30,881 nt of DNA from JANYCG01 sp031418395 (GTDB taxonomy: Bacteria; Pseudomonadota; Gammaproteobacteria; Burkholderiales; Burkholderiaceae_C), in the NCBI GenBank assembly GCA_031418395.1, contig JANOXL010000398.1, forward strand, positions 1 to 30,881, in the 5' to 3' direction. Made by a program: the position numbers and the translations under genes. The notes under the pieces were generated by a model. That model was not told the origin of the DNA. It was given only the letters and a program-made list of their open reading frames with translations, and did no database searches. Shown one piece after another: positions 7,840-17,037 of this stretch (the first letter of the stretch is position 1; each line of letters starts with the position of its first letter).

Positions 7840-10800
7840 TCAGCTCCCGGCAGTCACTGCCACGTCATGCCTGTTGCGCCAGTTCGCCCAGCGTTTGGAA
7901 AGCGCATCAAATCCCAGATAAATCACCGGCGTGGTGAACAAAGTGAGCAATTGACTCACGATCAGCCCGCCCACCATGGTGACCCCAAGCGGCTGGCGCA
8001 GCTCGCTGCCCACCCCCGTGCCCAGCATCAAGGGCAGCGCCCCCAGTAGCGCGGCCAGCGTGGTCATCAAGATCGGGCGAAAACGCAGCAGGCAGGCCTG
8101 GTAAATGGCTTCACGTGCGTCGAGACCCTGTTCACGCTGCGCATCGAGTGCAAAGTCGATCATCATGATCGCATTTTTCTTCACAATGCCGATCAAAAGC
8201 ACGATGCCGATGACGGCGATCACATCCAGTTCAAGGCGTGTCGCCAGGAGCGCCAGCAAGGCGCCCAGCGCAGCAGAGGGCAGTGTGGACAGAATCGTCA
8301 ACGGATGGATATAACTCTCATACAACACACCGAGCACGATGTACATGGTGACGATGGCAGCAAGGATCAGCAGCAGGGTGTTGGACAAGGAGGCTTGAAA
8401 CGCCAGCGCCGCGCCTTGAAAACTGGTCTCTATGCTGGCGGGCAGCTTCATCTGGGCGACTTCGGCTTTCAGCGCCTGCACCGCTTCGCCAAGCGACACT
8501 TTTCCCCCCGTCGCATCTTGTGCAGTGTTGAAAGAAATCGTGGCCGAGGGAAACTGCCCGGCATGGTTGATGGCTAGCGACATTGGCCGCTCGACCACGC
8601 GCGCCACGCTGGAGAGCGGAATCTGTTTCCCGGTATTGGCGGGCACATACAAATTGCCGAGTGATTGGGGTCCCACCTTGAATTCGGGCGTCATCTCCAG
8701 CACCACGCGGTATTGATTGGATTGGGTGAAGATGGTGGAGATCAAGCGCTGGCCAAAGGCGTTGTACAGCGCGTTATCGATGCCGGCTACGGTCACACCC
8801 AGGCGGCCCGCCGCGGCGCGGTCAATTTCGACATAGGCTTGCAGGCCTTTGTCTTGCAAGTCGCTGGCCACGTCGGCCAGTTGCGGCAGGGTGCGCAGGC
8901 GCTCCAGCAGCGCGTTGGTGTGCAGGTTTAGCTCGTCGATGTTGGGGCTGGAGAGCAAAAACTGGTACTGCGTTTTGGCCACCCGGTCTTCAATCGTCAG
9001 ATCTTGCACCGGTTGCAAAAAGAGTTCGATGCCCGGCACCGCGCGGGTGTTGGCGGTGATGCGTCGAATGACGCTGGCAATGTCTTTTGATTCGGCATCA
9101 CGCTCGGCTTTGGGCTTCAAATTGATGAGCATGCGCCCCGCGTTCAGGGTGGTGTTGCCCCCGTCCACCCCAATGAAACTGGAGAGGCTTTGCACGGCTT
9201 TGTCTTTGAGAATTTGCTCGGCCAGCTGTTGCTGGCGCTCGCCCATCGCGCCAAACGAGGTGGATTGCGAGGCTTCCGTGATGCCCTGGATCACACCCGT
9301 GTCTTGCAGTGGAAAGAACCCTTTGGGTACGACAAAATACAGCCAGGTCGATAGCGCCATGGTGATGAAAAACACCAGCAGGGTCGCGCCACGGCGATCC
9401 AGCACCCAGTTAAGCATCACGCCATAACGACGGATGGTGGCCTCAAAAAACCGGCCCGTCGCGCGGTACAACCAGCCGTGGCTGGACTCGGGCGTGTGGC
9501 GCAGCAGGCGTGCGCACAACATGGGCGTGAGCGTGAGCGAGACCACGGCGGAAATCAAAATCGCCACGGCCAGGGTGATCGCGAATTCGTGGAAGAGCCG
9601 GCCCACGACGTCACCCATGAATAGGAGCGGAATCAGCACGGCAATGAGCGAAATCGTCAGGGAAATGATCGTAAAGCCGATTTGTTTGGCGCCCTCCAGC
9701 GCGGCCTGCATGGGCGGTTTGCCCTGCTCGACGTATCGCGCGATGTTTTCGATCATCACAATCGCATCGTCCACCACAAAACCGGTGGAAATGGTCAGCG
9801 CCATCAAGGTCAGGTTATTGATGGAGAAACCCGCCAGATACATGACGCCGAAAGTACCCACCAGTGAGAGCGGCACGGCGACGCTCGGAATCAGCGTGGC
9901 CGAGGCGCTGCGCAAAAACACAAAAATCACCGCGACCACCAGGCCGATGGCGATCAAGAGCTCAATCTGCACATCACGCACCGAGGCGCGAATGGTGACG
10001 GTGCGGTCGGTCAGGACCTGTACATCCACCGAGGCGGGCAAGGTGGCCTGCAACTGCGGCAAGAGCGCCTTGATGCGGTCCACCGTGTCAATCACGTTGG
10101 CACCGGGTTGACGCCGGATGTTCAGGATCACTCCGGGCATCGTATTGGCCCAGGCGGCCAGGCGCGTGTTTTCGGCGTCATCCACGATATTGGCCACGTC
10201 ATTCAAGCGAACCGGCGAGCCGTTTTTGTAAGTGACGATCAGACCTGCGTATTCAGCGGCAGATTTCAACTGGTCATTCGCATCGATGGTGGATGCACGC
10301 GCCGCGCCATCGAAGCTGCCTTTGGCCTGGTTGACGTTGGCAGCGTTGATGGTGGTGCGCAGGTCTTCCATCGACAGGTTGACACCGGCGAGTGCGCCAG
10401 GGTTGACCTGGATGCGCACGGCGGGACGCCTGCCACCTGCTATCGCCACCAGGCCGACGCCCGGCACCTGGGAGAGTTTGGGTGCGAGCCGGTTCTCGAC
10501 GAGATCGTTGAGACGGAACACCTGCAGCGAAGGCGAGGTGATGGCCAGGGTGAGGATGGGCGCATCCGCCGGGTTGACCTTGCTGTAAGTCGGCGGCATT
10601 GGCAAATCGGAGGGCAACAGGTTGCTGCCCGCGTTGATGGCGGCTTGCACTTGTTGCTCGGCCACGTCCAGCGTCACGTCCAGCGAGAAGCGCAGCGTGA
10701 TCACCGACGCGCCACCCGAACTGGTGGACGACATTTGCGAGAGGCCCGGCATCTGACCAAACTGCCGCTCCAGCGGGGCGGTGACGCTGGAGGTCATCAC

Positions 10801-10971
10801 GTCGGGGCTTGCGCCAGGGTAGAGCGTGGTGACTTGAATCGTCGGGTAATCCACTTCGGGCAGAGCCGACAGCGGCAGCAGGCGGTAGGCCAGCGCGCCT
10901 GCGATCAAGATGGCGACCATCAAGAGCGAGGTCGCCACTGGGCGCAGGATGAAGAGGCGAGAGAGATTCAC
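7840..10971 (-). CDS. mdtB: RND efflux inner-membrane pump, MdtB-like
   Basis: A 1043-aa RND drug/proton antiporter, close in layout to the MdtC-like protein. The first helix is in FILRPVATSLLMVAI, the periplasmic porter and docking domains lie between helices 1-2 and 7-8, the proton-relay D401 and D402 are in GFVVDDAIVMIENI, and the helix-10 lysine is in GIVKKNAIMMIDFA. Start is a GTG at 10971, 27 bp after the mdtA stop, so the two are co-transcribed. Two adjacent, non-identical RND genes after one adaptor gene are the hallmark of MdtABC-type pumps, which in E. coli handle bile salts and novobiocin; the substrates here are unknown. The C-terminus is ordinary. Confidence 0.93.
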   Translation of the reverse strand: MNLSRLFILRPVATSLLMVAILIAGALAYRLLPLSALPEVDYPTIQVTTLYPGASPDVMTSSVTAPLERQFGQMPGLSQMSSTSSGGASVITLRFSLDVTLDVAEQQVQAAINAGSNLLPSDLPMPPTYSKVNPADAPILTLAITSPSLQVFRLNDLVENRLAPKLSQVPGVGLVAIAGGRRPAVRIQVNPGALAGVNLSMEDLRTTINAANVNQAKGSFDGAARASTIDANDQLKSAAEYAGLIVTYKNGSPVRLNDVANIVDDAENTRLAAWANTMPGVILNIRRQPGANVIDTVDRIKALLPQLQATLPASVDVQVLTDRTVTIRASVRDVQIELLIAIGLVVAVIFVFLRSASATLIPSVAVPLSLVGTFGVMYLAGFSINNLTLMALTISTGFVVDDAIVMIENIARYVEQGKPPMQAALEGAKQIGFTIISLTISLIAVLIPLLFMGDVVGRLFHEFAITLAVAILISAVVSLTLTPMLCARLLRHTPESSHGWLYRATGRFFEATIRRYGVMLNWVLDRRGATLLVFFITMALSTWLYFVVPKGFFPLQDTGVIQGITEASQSTSFGAMGERQQQLAEQILKDKAVQSLSSFIGVDGGNTTLNAGRMLINLKPKAERDAESKDIASVIRRITANTRAVPGIELFLQPVQDLTIEDRVAKTQYQFLLSSPNIDELNLHTNALLERLRTLPQLADVASDLQDKGLQAYVEIDRAAAGRLGVTVAGIDNALYNAFGQRLISTIFTQSNQYRVVLEMTPEFKVGPQSLGNLYVPANTGKQIPLSSVARVVERPMSLAINHAGQFPSATISFNTAQDATGGKVSLGEAVQALKAEVAQMKLPASIETSFQGAALAFQASLSNTLLLILAAIVTMYIVLGVLYESYIHPLTILSTLPSAALGALLALLATRLELDVIAVIGIVLLIGIVKKNAIMMIDFALDAQREQGLDAREAIYQACLLRFRPILMTTLAALLGALPLMLGTGVGSELRQPLGVTMVGGLIVSQLLTLFTTPVIYLGFDALSKRWANWRNRHDVAVTAGS

Positions 10972-10998
10972 CGACTTGGGTTCAACAGTGGGATGCCG

Positions 10999-12771
10999 TC
11001 AGTCCTGCTGCTGCTGACGCTGTGCCCGCAACTGCTGGAAAAACGCACGCCGCTCTTCAGGCGTCATTTTGTGAACTTTGGCGGCGGCCTCGGGGCCGAT
11101 GCGCTGGAGCACCATACGCACGCGCTCTTGCGCCTCGGGTGGGAGTTGGTCGATCCAGGCGGCAGAACCGCCACCGCCTGCGGGTGCAGCGCCCGCAGGG
11201 GCCGCTGGCGGGCCGGGCGGGCTAGGCGGTCCGGGCGGGCGTACGCCGGGCGACACCGCGTTGGCCGGTGGCGCAGTGGTGGCAGACGCCTCGGTGGATC
11301 CGCTTGGCGATGCCCTTCGTGCCGTTGCTGCATCAGCCCCGGTTGCAGGCGCTGATGCAGATGACGCGGCTGGTGAAGCGGCACCGCGCGGGCCGCCGCC
11401 ACCTGGGCTGAGTCCGCCCCCCGCTGAACCGCCCGGTCCAGCGCCTAAACCAGCGCCTGTGCCCGCACCGCCACCGCCACCAAAGCGCGGTGGCGGCGTG
11501 ATGACCTCGACCTTCGCGCCCTCGCGCAGGCGGTCGGCGCCGTCTGTGACTACGCGTTCACCGGCTTCCAGATCGCTTTGCACACTGACCCAGTCGCCCT
11601 CGGTCGTGCCGGTACGTACGCGGCGCACGCTGACGCTGTTGTCGGGTTTGACCACGTAGACAAAAGTGCCCAATGCGCCGCGTTGAATCGCCGCAGACGG
11701 CACGGACAGCGCGGCCTCCAGCGTGTTGACCTGCATCTTGATGTTGACAAACTGATTGGGGAACAGGCTGCCATCAGTGTTGGCGAATTCGGCCTTGATC
11801 TTGATCGTGCCGGTCACCGGGTCAATGGTGTTGTCGGTTGTGCTGACTTTGCCGGTGGCCAGCACGTTGCGTTGTTCTCTGTCCCAAGCCTCGACCGTCA
11901 AGGCTTCGGTGCCTTTGAGTTTTCGGGTGATGAGCGGCAAGTGGGTCTCTGGCACGGCGAAGACCACACTGATCGGCTGTGTCTGCGTGATGGTGACCAG
12001 GCCATTGGCGTCACTCGGGCGCATTTGGTTGCCCAAATCCGCCTGCTTCAAGCCCAGCCTGCCGCTGATGGGTGCTGTGATTTTGGTGTAACTCAAGAGC
12101 AGTTTGGCATTGTCAACCTGCGCCTGGTTGTTCTGCAGGGTCGCGGCGAGTTGGCTGACCAGCGCCTCCTGGGTGTCCACCTGTTGTTTGGCGATGGAGT
12201 CTTTGGCCAACAAGTCCTTATAACGCTCCAGATCGAGCTGGGCGTTTTTCAGGGTCGCCTGGTCTTTGGTCATCTGGCTTTGCGCCTGCGCCAGGGCAAT
12301 GTCATAACTGCGCGTGTCTTGCTCGGCCAGCAGAGCGCCCGCGCGCACCATTTGTCCTTCTTTGAACCGGATGGCTTTCAACTCGCCATCGACGCGAGCG
12401 CGCACGGTGGCCGTGTTGAGCGCGCTGATATTGCCGATGGCCGACAGAATCACCCGCACATCCTGCTTGCGCACGGTGGCCACAGTCACAGGCTGCACGC
12501 GGTTGATGCCGCCAAAGCGGCGTGCCGCCGCACTACCTGAGCCACCTGCGCCACTGGCTGCAATGCCCGGTGCGCTGGCTGCGCCTGTCACCCCTGCGGC
12601 TGTCTGCGTGCTGCCGCTGGGCGCTGCACCCGTTGCGCGCTGGCTCCACCACCAGGCCCCGCCACCCGCGCCCAGCGCCAGTGCGACAAGTGCCAGCAGC
12701 GCGCTGCGGGACGCCCCAAGCTGGTATCTGTGAGCGATGCCAGCGAAGCGCTGAGAAGGTCGATTTTTCAT
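10999..12771 (-). CDS. mdtA: RND efflux periplasmic adaptor (membrane fusion protein), MdtA-like
   Basis: This 590-aa protein links the inner-membrane pump to the outer-membrane channel. A short basic N-terminus and one membrane anchor (about 22-45) are followed by a lipoyl-type half, an alpha-helical hairpin (about 140-215, rich in Gln and Ala), the second lipoyl half with TKITAPISGRLG, and beta-barrel domains with the VVTDGADRLREGAKVEV closing motif. E. coli MdtA is about 415 residues. Here a long extension follows: residues 426 to about 536 are low-complexity Gly/Pro/Ala/Ser, and the last 50 form a charged helical tail (PPEAQERVRM and following) ending in a Gln run. ATG at 12771 is the first gene of the operon; its promoter should lie in 12772-12938, where I see no clear hexamers. 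Confidence 0.92.
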   Translation of the reverse strand: MKNRPSQRFAGIAHRYQLGASRSALLALVALALGAGGGAWWWSQRATGAAPSGSTQTAAGVTGAASAPGIAASGAGGSGSAAARRFGGINRVQPVTVATVRKQDVRVILSAIGNISALNTATVRARVDGELKAIRFKEGQMVRAGALLAEQDTRSYDIALAQAQSQMTKDQATLKNAQLDLERYKDLLAKDSIAKQQVDTQEALVSQLAATLQNNQAQVDNAKLLLSYTKITAPISGRLGLKQADLGNQMRPSDANGLVTITQTQPISVVFAVPETHLPLITRKLKGTEALTVEAWDREQRNVLATGKVSTTDNTIDPVTGTIKIKAEFANTDGSLFPNQFVNIKMQVNTLEAALSVPSAAIQRGALGTFVYVVKPDNSVSVRRVRTGTTEGDWVSVQSDLEAGERVVTDGADRLREGAKVEVITPPPRFGGGGGAGTGAGLGAGPGGSAGGGLSPGGGGPRGAASPAASSASAPATGADAATARRASPSGSTEASATTAPPANAVSPGVRPPGPPSPPGPPAAPAGAAPAGGGGSAAWIDQLPPEAQERVRMVLQRIGPEAAAKVHKMTPEERRAFFQQLRAQRQQQQD

Positions 12772-12938
12772 GGTTCAATTTTGGCACGGGACTTCCCGCC
12801 GAAGCTTGATTACACCGTGGCTTTGCAACGCGTGGTGCGTTTGCAGGTAAATGTGCGGTAAAGGCTGAGGCGACTGAAGGCCAACTGACTCGCCTGCCGC
12901 TTAACCAGCCAGTCAACTAGCCAGTCGGGTAGCGCGAG

Positions 12939-13778
12939 TCAAAGGTCCGTGCGCAGCGACCAGATTTCCGGGAACAAAACCACGTCGAGCATCTTGCGCA
13001 GGTAACTCACACCACCCGTGCCGCCGGTGCCACGTTTGAAGCCAATCACACGCTCTACGGTCGTGACGTGACGAAAGCGCCATTGGCGAAATGCGTCTTC
13101 CAGGTCGGTGAGTTCCTCTCCCAGTTGGTACAAGTCCCAATGCGTTTTGGGTGCGCGGTACACCACCAGCCAGGCCTGTGCGACTTCATCGCTGGCCTGA
13201 TAGGCCTGTGTCCAATCACGCTCGGTGTGCGAAGTCGGCACGGCCAGACCGCGCCTGGCTAACAGCTTGAGCGCTTCGTCATACAGCGAAGGCGCTTGGT
13301 AGGCCACGAGAACCTGCGCCAGCAGGTCAGGCCGGTGCGTATGCGGTTTGAGCATCGCCGCGTTCTTGTTGCCCAGTGCGAATTCAATACAACGGTATTG
13401 GGCACTTTGGAAACCACTGGAGTTGGCGAGGTAAGGGCGAATCGCGCTGTATTCAGGCGGCGTCATGGTGGCCAGTACATCCCAGGCATGCACCAGTTGT
13501 TCCATGATTTTGCTCACACGCGCCAGCATCTTGAATGCCGCGCCCAACTCGTCACGGGCGACATTGGCAATTGCTTCGCGCAACTCATGCAGCATCAGTT
13601 TCATCCACAACTCGGAGGTCTGATGCTGGATGATGAACAACATCTCGTTATGGTCGGGCGAGCGCGGATGCTGGGCGTTCAGAATGTCGTCCAGGTGCAG
13701 GTAGTCGCCATAACTCATCGACTGGCTGAAGTCGAGCAGGGCTTTTTCATCCTGCACGATCTGCTCGTTATGGGCCAT
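12939..13778 (-). CDS. kynA: Tryptophan 2,3-dioxygenase
   Basis: A 279-aa cytoplasmic haem enzyme that opens the indole ring of L-tryptophan to N-formylkynurenine, the first step of the kynurenine pathway. Family signatures are clear: FIIQHQTSELWMK (48-60, with H52 near the substrate), R114 in YSAIRPYL, the haem-ligand H237 in RHVTTVERVIGFK, and the substrate loop GTGGTGG (250-256). Length is normal for bacterial enzymes. I chose ATG 13778 because the protein then starts like its relatives; an open frame to 13928 would overlap the upstream hydrolase gene. The stop lies 167 bp before the efflux operon start on the same strand. Only 44 bp separate it from the hydrolase, so they are probably co-transcribed. 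Confidence 0.95.
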   Translation of the reverse strand: MAHNEQIVQDEKALLDFSQSMSYGDYLHLDDILNAQHPRSPDHNEMLFIIQHQTSELWMKLMLHELREAIANVARDELGAAFKMLARVSKIMEQLVHAWDVLATMTPPEYSAIRPYLANSSGFQSAQYRCIEFALGNKNAAMLKPHTHRPDLLAQVLVAYQAPSLYDEALKLLARRGLAVPTSHTERDWTQAYQASDEVAQAWLVVYRAPKTHWDLYQLGEELTDLEDAFRQWRFRHVTTVERVIGFKRGTGGTGGVSYLRKMLDVVLFPEIWSLRTDL

Positions 13779-13822
13779 GGCGACGTTCTTCGGGTCTTTT
13801 GGCGCTCGGTGCAGCCAGCTTC

Positions 13823-15166
13823 CTAAGGCTTGCGCTGCTCCAGCCGCAAACCGGCTGCCGTGCGGTTGGGGAAACCAGCCCAGTAGCTGTGGTCGGCCTT
13901 CAGCTTGCCATCCGCCTCTGCAGACCATTTGCCGTCTTTGGCGTTTTCAAGCAGGTTCAAATAACTATCCATGCTGGCGTCGTTCTTCAGGAATTTGGCC
14001 AAAAAAGCCGTGACGAAATGCTGCGAGATATTGTTCATGCGGGTGTTGTCCCACACCGCGTCGATGTAGTGCTCAGCCGGCGTGAAAGTCATATGCGCAA
14101 CGCGAGCCCAAGACTCCTTGGGCGGTGGCATTGGCGCGCCCGCATTGTGGTTGGCGTTGTCAAAGGTCAACAAATAACGCTGGGCGTTGACGCTGCCTTC
14201 GTAGATATTGCGGATGCCGGGGGCGTAGCCGGATACGTCGTCCACACTACCCGCGACAAAAAACACCGGGGTTTTGACGCCCGCCAGACCTGCCGCATCC
14301 CAAAAGCCACGATTCCAGCCCCAGGGGGCGAACGCCACTGCGGCTTTGACACGTTTATCCATAGAGGCGGTGTGCGCTGCATTACCCGCCTGGCGCTGCG
14401 CCAATGCACCGTTGGGTGGCGCCAGCGGGCTGGCAGTGACGGCAGCGGTAAAACCACCGCCAATGGTGTTGATGACGCCGTAACCGCCCATTGAATAACC
14501 GATCAAACCTGTGTTGTCGGCGTTGACCATACCCTTGAGCGCGCCTTTGATCGCGTCGCCTGAGGCGCCCGCGTTGAGTTTTGCCATTTCGTTCAAGACG
14601 AAGAGCTGATCCAGTGGCCGGTTCAGTAAAGTGCTGCCAAAGGCGGCCTGGTCGCTGTAGGTGCTGTCGGTGTGGTCAATTGAGGCGACCACATAACCCT
14701 TGCTGGCCAGGTTTTCAGCCAGGTGGCTGAGCAAAAAGCGGTTGCCGGGGTAGCCGTGCGAGATGATCAAAAGTGGGTAAGGGCCGCCCGAAGCGTCGGC
14801 TTCGGCGTCGCGTACGCCTTTGCCATACAGGGTGACTTCCATTTTCGGGTCACGTGTGACGACGCGGTATTGCCCTGCGCCAGGCGCACTGGCCGAGGCT
14901 TTGGCGGGGTACCAGACCTCCACCGTCAGGGGCCGGTCGTACGTGGGGATCGCCTCGCCCGCTTTGGCTTTGAGCATGTCCAGTTGTTTCGGATTGACCA
15001 ACTGGATGGTTTTGACACCCACGCCCAAGGCGCCATATTTGGCCAAGGCGGGGGCATCCGAGCGGATGGTGTCGATGCGGTTGTCCTGTGCCAAGGCCCC
15101 TGCGCTGGGCAAAAGCCAAGCCGCGAGTGCCGCGACGGTTCCAGCCACCAATGCTTTTTTCAACAT
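13823..15166 (-). CDS. Exported alpha/beta hydrolase (dienelactone hydrolase/PAF-acetylhydrolase-like)
   Basis: A 447-aa protein with a signal peptide (about residues 1-27, ending ALAQ), so periplasmic or secreted. The alpha/beta-hydrolase fold is shown by the oxyanion HGYPG (137-141), the nucleophile elbow GYSMGG with S225, a late Asp in AGSVDD and a His in NANHNAG. ATG 15166 is preceded by AAGAGG at a good distance. It lies between kynU and kynA, where Burkholderiales often carry the formamidase gene kynB. It is not a KynB-type cyclase-fold enzyme, and its export signal argues against a cytoplasmic kynurenine formamidase role. Substrate unknown; a secreted esterase is the safest reading. 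Confidence 0.85.
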   Translation of the reverse strand: MLKKALVAGTVAALAAWLLPSAGALAQDNRIDTIRSDAPALAKYGALGVGVKTIQLVNPKQLDMLKAKAGEAIPTYDRPLTVEVWYPAKASASAPGAGQYRVVTRDPKMEVTLYGKGVRDAEADASGGPYPLLIISHGYPGNRFLLSHLAENLASKGYVVASIDHTDSTYSDQAAFGSTLLNRPLDQLFVLNEMAKLNAGASGDAIKGALKGMVNADNTGLIGYSMGGYGVINTIGGGFTAAVTASPLAPPNGALAQRQAGNAAHTASMDKRVKAAVAFAPWGWNRGFWDAAGLAGVKTPVFFVAGSVDDVSGYAPGIRNIYEGSVNAQRYLLTFDNANHNAGAPMPPPKESWARVAHMTFTPAEHYIDAVWDNTRMNNISQHFVTAFLAKFLKNDASMDSYLNLLENAKDGKWSAEADGKLKADHSYWAGFPNRTAAGLRLEQRKP

Positions 15167-15309
15167 GTTGTACCTCTTAAAAATTCAGTAAAAACTCAGG
15201 TGTAAATTCAAAAGTTGGGCCTTGCCGATGCTGCCTGCTGTCAGCCGTTTGCGCTCAAGGCGTCGCCGCTGTCGAAGGATAACCGCAATGGCCGCCAGTA
15301 GCCTGGCCT

Positions 15310-16605
15310 TCAGGTGACAGCTTGCTGCCGATGAAACTCGGGCCGCGTCCATTCCCGGCGATCAAGGACCTGCGCCAAATGGCCCACCGCGTGCCACACG
15401 TCTTCAAAACCGGTGTACAGCGGGGTGAATCCAAAGCGCAGGATGTCGGGCGACCCCGCGCGGAAGTCGCCTATCACGCCGCGTGTGATCAGCGCCTGCA
15501 TGATGGCGTAACAAGTTCCTGATGCCACTGCCCCCGCGCTGTCGAACGCGAGCGACACCTGCGAGCCGCGCTCGGCGTGTGCAAGCGGCGTGACCACCGC
15601 GAGGCCATGGTCGCCGCACCGCTCGGCGACGAGTCTGATGAACAGATCGGTCAGCGCCAACGACTTGCGCCGCAGTGCCGCCATGCCACCCAAGGGTTCG
15701 GCGGCCAGCAGGGTATCGAGCCCGCATTCCAGCGCCGCCATATTGAGCACGGGCGGCGTGCCACACAAGTAGGCGTTAATGCCTGCAGCGGACTTGAATT
15801 CGGGTGTGAACGCAAACGGCGTGGCATGCGCCCACCAGCCGCTCAGAGGCTGCTGACCCGCCCCGTCTCGCCGCCCCAAATGCTGGGGTTTGACCCACAC
15901 AAAGGCCGGCGCGCCTGGCCCACCGTTTAAGAATTTGTAGCCGCAGCCCACCGCGAAATCTGCGCTGCAACCTGTCACATCGACTTCCACCGCGCCCGCG
16001 CTGTGCGCCAAATCCCACACGGTCAGCACGCCTGCCGCCCGCGCGGCGCGGCACATGGCTGCCATGTCCCACATCGCCCCGGTGCGGTAGTTCACATGGG
16101 TCAGCAGCAGCACGGCGGCATCATGGGTGAGTGCAGCGGTCATCTCGGCGGCCTCGACCAACTCCAGCCGAAACCCGCGCGCCTGGCACAGGCTTTGGGC
16201 AATGTACAGATCGGTTGGGAAATTGCTGCGTTCACTCAGCACCACGCGGCGGCTGGGGGAGTCTTTCACCGCGATGTCCAGGGCGGCGCTGAGCACTTTG
16301 AAGAGGTTGACGGAGGTACTGTCGGTGACGACCACTTCGCCCGCACCAGCGCCGATCAGCCGCGCGATTTTGTCGCCCAGGCGCTGTGGCATCTCGAACC
16401 AGCCGGCTTTGTTCCAGGCGCGGATCAAGTCCACCCCCCATTCCTGCGCTACCACCTGCGCCACGCGCGCCTCAGCCGTTTTGGGCAGGGCACCCAGGGA
16501 GTTGCCGTCAAGGTAGATCACCCCCGGCGGCAGCTGAAACAAGTCGCGCAATGGGCGAAGCGGGTCTTGGCTGTCCAGCGCCTGGCAGTCGGTCAAAGTG
16601 AGCAT
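15310..16605 (-). CDS. kynU: Kynureninase
   Basis: A 431-aa PLP-dependent enzyme that cleaves L-kynurenine to anthranilate and alanine. Expected motifs are present: YLDGNSLGALP (31-41), NFPTDLY (128-134), WDLAHSAGA (197-205, with the Asp that pairs with the PLP ring nitrogen) and the Schiff-base lysine K224 in GCGYKFLNGGPG. A final FGFTPLYTGFEDV segment is also typical. I prefer ATG 16605; an in-frame TTG at 16629 would add eight residues. No strong ribosome-binding site is visible. It leads the kynU-hydrolase-kynA group on the minus strand, with a 143-bp gap before the hydrolase. No KynR-type regulator gene is adjacent. Confidence 0.94.
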   Translation of the reverse strand: MLTLTDCQALDSQDPLRPLRDLFQLPPGVIYLDGNSLGALPKTAEARVAQVVAQEWGVDLIRAWNKAGWFEMPQRLGDKIARLIGAGAGEVVVTDSTSVNLFKVLSAALDIAVKDSPSRRVVLSERSNFPTDLYIAQSLCQARGFRLELVEAAEMTAALTHDAAVLLLTHVNYRTGAMWDMAAMCRAARAAGVLTVWDLAHSAGAVEVDVTGCSADFAVGCGYKFLNGGPGAPAFVWVKPQHLGRRDGAGQQPLSGWWAHATPFAFTPEFKSAAGINAYLCGTPPVLNMAALECGLDTLLAAEPLGGMAALRRKSLALTDLFIRLVAERCGDHGLAVVTPLAHAERGSQVSLAFDSAGAVASGTCYAIMQALITRGVIGDFRAGSPDILRFGFTPLYTGFEDVWHAVGHLAQVLDRREWTRPEFHRQQAVT

Positions 16606-16627
16606 GATGGGGTCTGATTCCAATTCC

Positions 16628-16708
16628 AAATCATCCGTGAACGTCGTTGCATCTCCTGGCCGTGCTCTAGCATTGTTGTCGTCGGTGCGCCCATTTCACG
16701 AATGATTT
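16628..16708. promoter_or_regulatory. Inverted repeat upstream of kynU, candidate operator
   Basis: AAATCATCCGTGAA at 16628-16641 and TTCACGAATGATTT at 16695-16708 are inverted copies matching at 13 of 14 positions, and similarity extends several bases beyond each. They are 53 bp apart in the kynU upstream region. Paired distal sites of this kind suit Lrp/AsnC-type regulators, the class of KynR; the link to KynR is inference. Confidence 0.4.
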
Positions 16709-16877
16709 GAAATGGAATGAGTCTGCAAATGAGCTGCGACCATATCACCGCCAAAGCCGTATGGTGTCGGTTAAATCCAACGGCGTGTCAACAAGCTGTC
16801 CGCAAGTCGCCAACTGGGCAGCGTTTTCATCAAAGCGAATGGTTTGCAGTGAAAAGACGCATCTGAGGGTTTTTCGA

Positions 16878-16995
16878 TTGCTATTATAAATATAGCATAA
16901 TATCCATATACCACAAGACCCAGGGCTTGAAATCTTCAAAATCCCCAATTCGACAGTGTTTTTGACGCTAAAATTAACATGGAAGTTAATTATTG
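16878..16995 (+). repeat. Dispersed non-coding element, copy 2 (between kynU and the small unknown gene)
   Basis: This plus-strand copy runs from GCTAT-N7-ATAGC (16880-16896) through CACAAGACCCAGGG to a palindrome ATTAAC-N6-GTTAAT (about 16975-16992). It matches the minus-strand copy at 7684-7802 along its whole length with one gap. It sits in the 432-bp space 16606-17037, where I find no convincing gene. Confidence 0.65.
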
Positions 16996-17037
16996 AATTG
17001 CGACTTCAGACTGCCTCGACATGGGGGCGGTTGAGCG

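Noticed and set aside
10108..11355. 415-codon plus-strand open frame opposite mdtB and mdtA
   Set aside because: Same reasoning: it spans two real genes antisense and has shadow-like composition.
16745..16948. 67-codon minus-strand frame upstream of kynU
   Set aside because: It overlaps the dispersed element and has no recognisable motif; the last 38 codons look somewhat protein-like but I cannot support a gene or remnant.
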